Source of the DNA: CALHAX01 sp038523655
GTDB lineage: Bacteria > Pseudomonadota > Alphaproteobacteria > Rhizobiales > CALHAX01
DNA: 8,156 nucleotides
Assembly (NCBI GenBank): GCA_038523655.1
Contig: JBCBJG010000143.1
Location: 1-8,156 of the forward strand
Direction: 5' to 3'
In this document: positions 7,195 to 8,156 of the stretch, piece by piece
Numbering within the stretch: position 1 is the stretch's first letter
Layout: the number at the start of each line of letters is the position of its first letter
Position numbers and translations under genes: made by a program
The notes under the pieces: model-generated
The model's database searches: none
Told to the model about the DNA's origin: nothing
The model's input: only the letters and a program-made list of their open reading frames with translations

Positions 7195-7734
7195 CGCTCG
7201 GGTCTCCGGAAAGGGTGGGCACTGCGGTCGCGCGCAAGATGGTCGACTGTCGTTTCCTGGTGCGGGCGGTGTGCTGCTGTCGCGTGCATCAGCCAACTGC
7301 CAGGCCGGCAGGTGGGATTTGCGCTACGGTTCATGGCCGCGTCACCAGCGCGCGGAGCGGCCGCCCTGCTATTTGCCCGCGGCATTAGCTGAATTGCCGG
7401 GCAGTGACAATGTGCCGGTGACGGCGCTTCGGGCACACCAAGTTTGCCGAAGGTGTCGGTACGCGCCTTTCGTTGGTCCGCGTTGACCGTCTGCTACTCA
7501 CGCATCCGTAGAGCACCACTCCATCCAGCGCGGGTATCGCACTTATCAGCGCGCGTCGCGGTGCTCTGTCAGTCGGCGATGGTTGATTTGGGCGCGCGGC
7601 GCACCGTATCTACGCGCGGCGGCGGGATGGGCATGTCGCGGTGCGCTCGCCAGATCGCACGCGGCAAATGCAACGTCCGGTCCGCCCGAACTTCCTCCAT
7701 GCCCGCGCGGCGGGCGACAGCGAAAGAGAGCACC
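7195..7734. other. 540-bp intergenic region between divergent purC and zeta-subunit genes
   Basis: No protein, tRNA or recognisable riboswitch was identified. Two small hairpin-forming pairs lie close together: TGCCCG 7374-7379 with CGGGCA 7398-7403, and TGTGCC 7411-7416 with GGCACA 7432-7437. A promoter-like pair for purC lies among them (see the separate entry). For the zeta gene the best visual candidates are TTGACC at 7483-7488, without a good -10, and TTGATT 7583-7588 with TATCTA 7607-7612 (18-nt spacer). The region is long for a divergent promoter, and open frames across it are a by-product of high GC. Confidence 0.5.
7382..7410 (-). promoter_or_regulatory. Candidate promoter of purC-purS-purQ
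   Basis: On the minus strand TTGTCA (7410-7405, 5 of 6 match to the -35 consensus) is followed after 17 nt by TAATGC (7387-7382), a poor -10 match. It lies about 190 nt upstream of the purC ATG, which would give a long 5' leader. The call rests on the -35 match and spacing only. Confidence 0.25.
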
Positions 7735-8055
7735 ATGGCGAGCTTCGACGATCGGCAGAAGGGTTTCGAGGCGAAATTCGCGCGTGATGAAGAGCTCGCG
7801 TTCAAGGCCACGGCTCGGCGCAACAAGCTGCTTGGGCTGTGGGCGGCGGGACTCATGGGGCTCTCGCGGGAAGAGGCCGAGGGATACGCGAAAGAGGTCG
7901 TCAAGGCGGACTTCGAAGAAGCTGGAGACGAGGATGTCTTTCGCAAGATCCGGGGTGACCTTGACGCCAAGAATGTCGAGCAGTCGGACCACCAGATCCG
8001 GCGGACGATGGTCGAATTGATGGATGAAGCGGTCCGGCAGATCGAAGAGGGCTGA
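7735..8055 (+). CDS. F1F0-ATP synthase inhibitor subunit zeta (DUF1476 family)
   Basis: The 106-aa product matches the alphaproteobacterial zeta subunit, which binds F1 and blocks ATP hydrolysis (first described in Paracoccus denitrificans, about 104 aa). The N-terminus MASFDDRQKGFEAKFARDEE, the inhibitory segment in Paracoccus, is followed by FKATARRNKLLGLWAA (23-38), the family's most conserved stretch. Then come EAEGYAKEVVKADFEEAGDEDVFRKI (about 47-72) and a C-terminal helix (88-105). The sequence is almost entirely helical and highly charged, as expected of a small four-helix protein. ATG 7735 is chosen because the 97 in-frame residues before it are Arg-rich and non-homologous, and an AGAGAG ribosome-site-like stretch lies just upstream. 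It is divergent from purC, an arrangement often kept in this class with no clear functional link between the products. Confidence 0.95.
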   Translation: MASFDDRQKGFEAKFARDEELAFKATARRNKLLGLWAAGLMGLSREEAEGYAKEVVKADFEEAGDEDVFRKIRGDLDAKNVEQSDHQIRRTMVELMDEAVRQIEEG

Positions 8056-8111
8056 GGGGCAACCCGCATGTCCAACGTTCCCGGTCGCGACTGCATACCT
8101 CGGACACGTAC

Positions 8112-8156
8112 ATGAACGCTGCGGAGTCCCGGTCGTTTCGTGCAGCGCTTGCGCGC
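8112..8156 (+). CDS. Possible start of a further gene, cut by the window edge
   Basis: An ATG at 8112 opens a frame that runs to the window end (15 codons, MNAAESRSFRAALAR). It is 56 nt after the zeta-subunit stop on the same strand. There is no strong ribosome site, though its ATG overlaps the stop of a 15-codon frame in an ATGA arrangement. The peptide is too short to recognise, so this may not be a gene. Confidence 0.2.
   Translation, partial: MNAAESRSFRAALAR

Noticed and set aside
6424..7296. A 290-aa version of PurC
   Set aside because: The additional 34 residues are a Pro/Ser-rich leader not seen in the family, while ATG 7194 has a ribosome site and begins at the conserved N-terminus.
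7444..8055. A 203-aa version of the zeta subunit
   Set aside because: The first 97 residues are Arg-rich and non-homologous; the conserved protein starts at ATG 7735.

Overview
The window looks like chromosomal DNA from a GC-rich alphaproteobacterium, probably Hyphomicrobiales or Rhodospirillales-like. This is inferred from three things: an intact F-ATPase zeta-subunit (DUF1476) gene next to purC, an ethylmalonyl-CoA pathway dehydrogenase, and a flap-endonuclease-like (H3TH) helix-hairpin-helix protein of a style common in that class. I saw no mobile element, CRISPR array, rRNA or tRNA.

Layout: (1) 3-545, plus strand, the C-terminal part of a long-type acetyl-CoA hydrolase/CoA-transferase, cut by the window edge. 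(2) 577-2259, minus strand, (2S)-methylsuccinyl-CoA dehydrogenase (mcd), convergent with gene 1. (3) 2456-4303, minus, a 615-aa protein with a helix-hairpin-helix domain and a very long Pro/Ala-rich linker. (4) 4347-5222, minus, an EamA/DMT-family membrane transporter. (5) 5424-7194, minus, the purine cluster purC-purS-purQ. (6) 7195-7734, a 540-bp divergent intergenic region. (7) 7735-8055, plus, the F1F0-ATPase inhibitor zeta subunit. A possible new gene starts at 8112 and leaves the window.

Functionally there are two recognisable themes. The left end concerns acyl-CoA metabolism: Mcd oxidises methylsuccinyl-CoA in the ethylmalonyl-CoA route for acetyl-CoA assimilation, and a CoA-transferase/hydrolase lies beside it. 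The right end is de novo purine synthesis: PurS and PurQ are two of the three parts of FGAM synthase, and PurC acts further along the pathway. The large subunit gene purL does not follow purQ here. The zeta gene is transcribed away from purC. The most unusual protein is the HHH/long-linker protein. The remaining observations are small inverted repeats and promoter-like elements of modest weight. I did not find convincing evidence of a novel multi-gene system.
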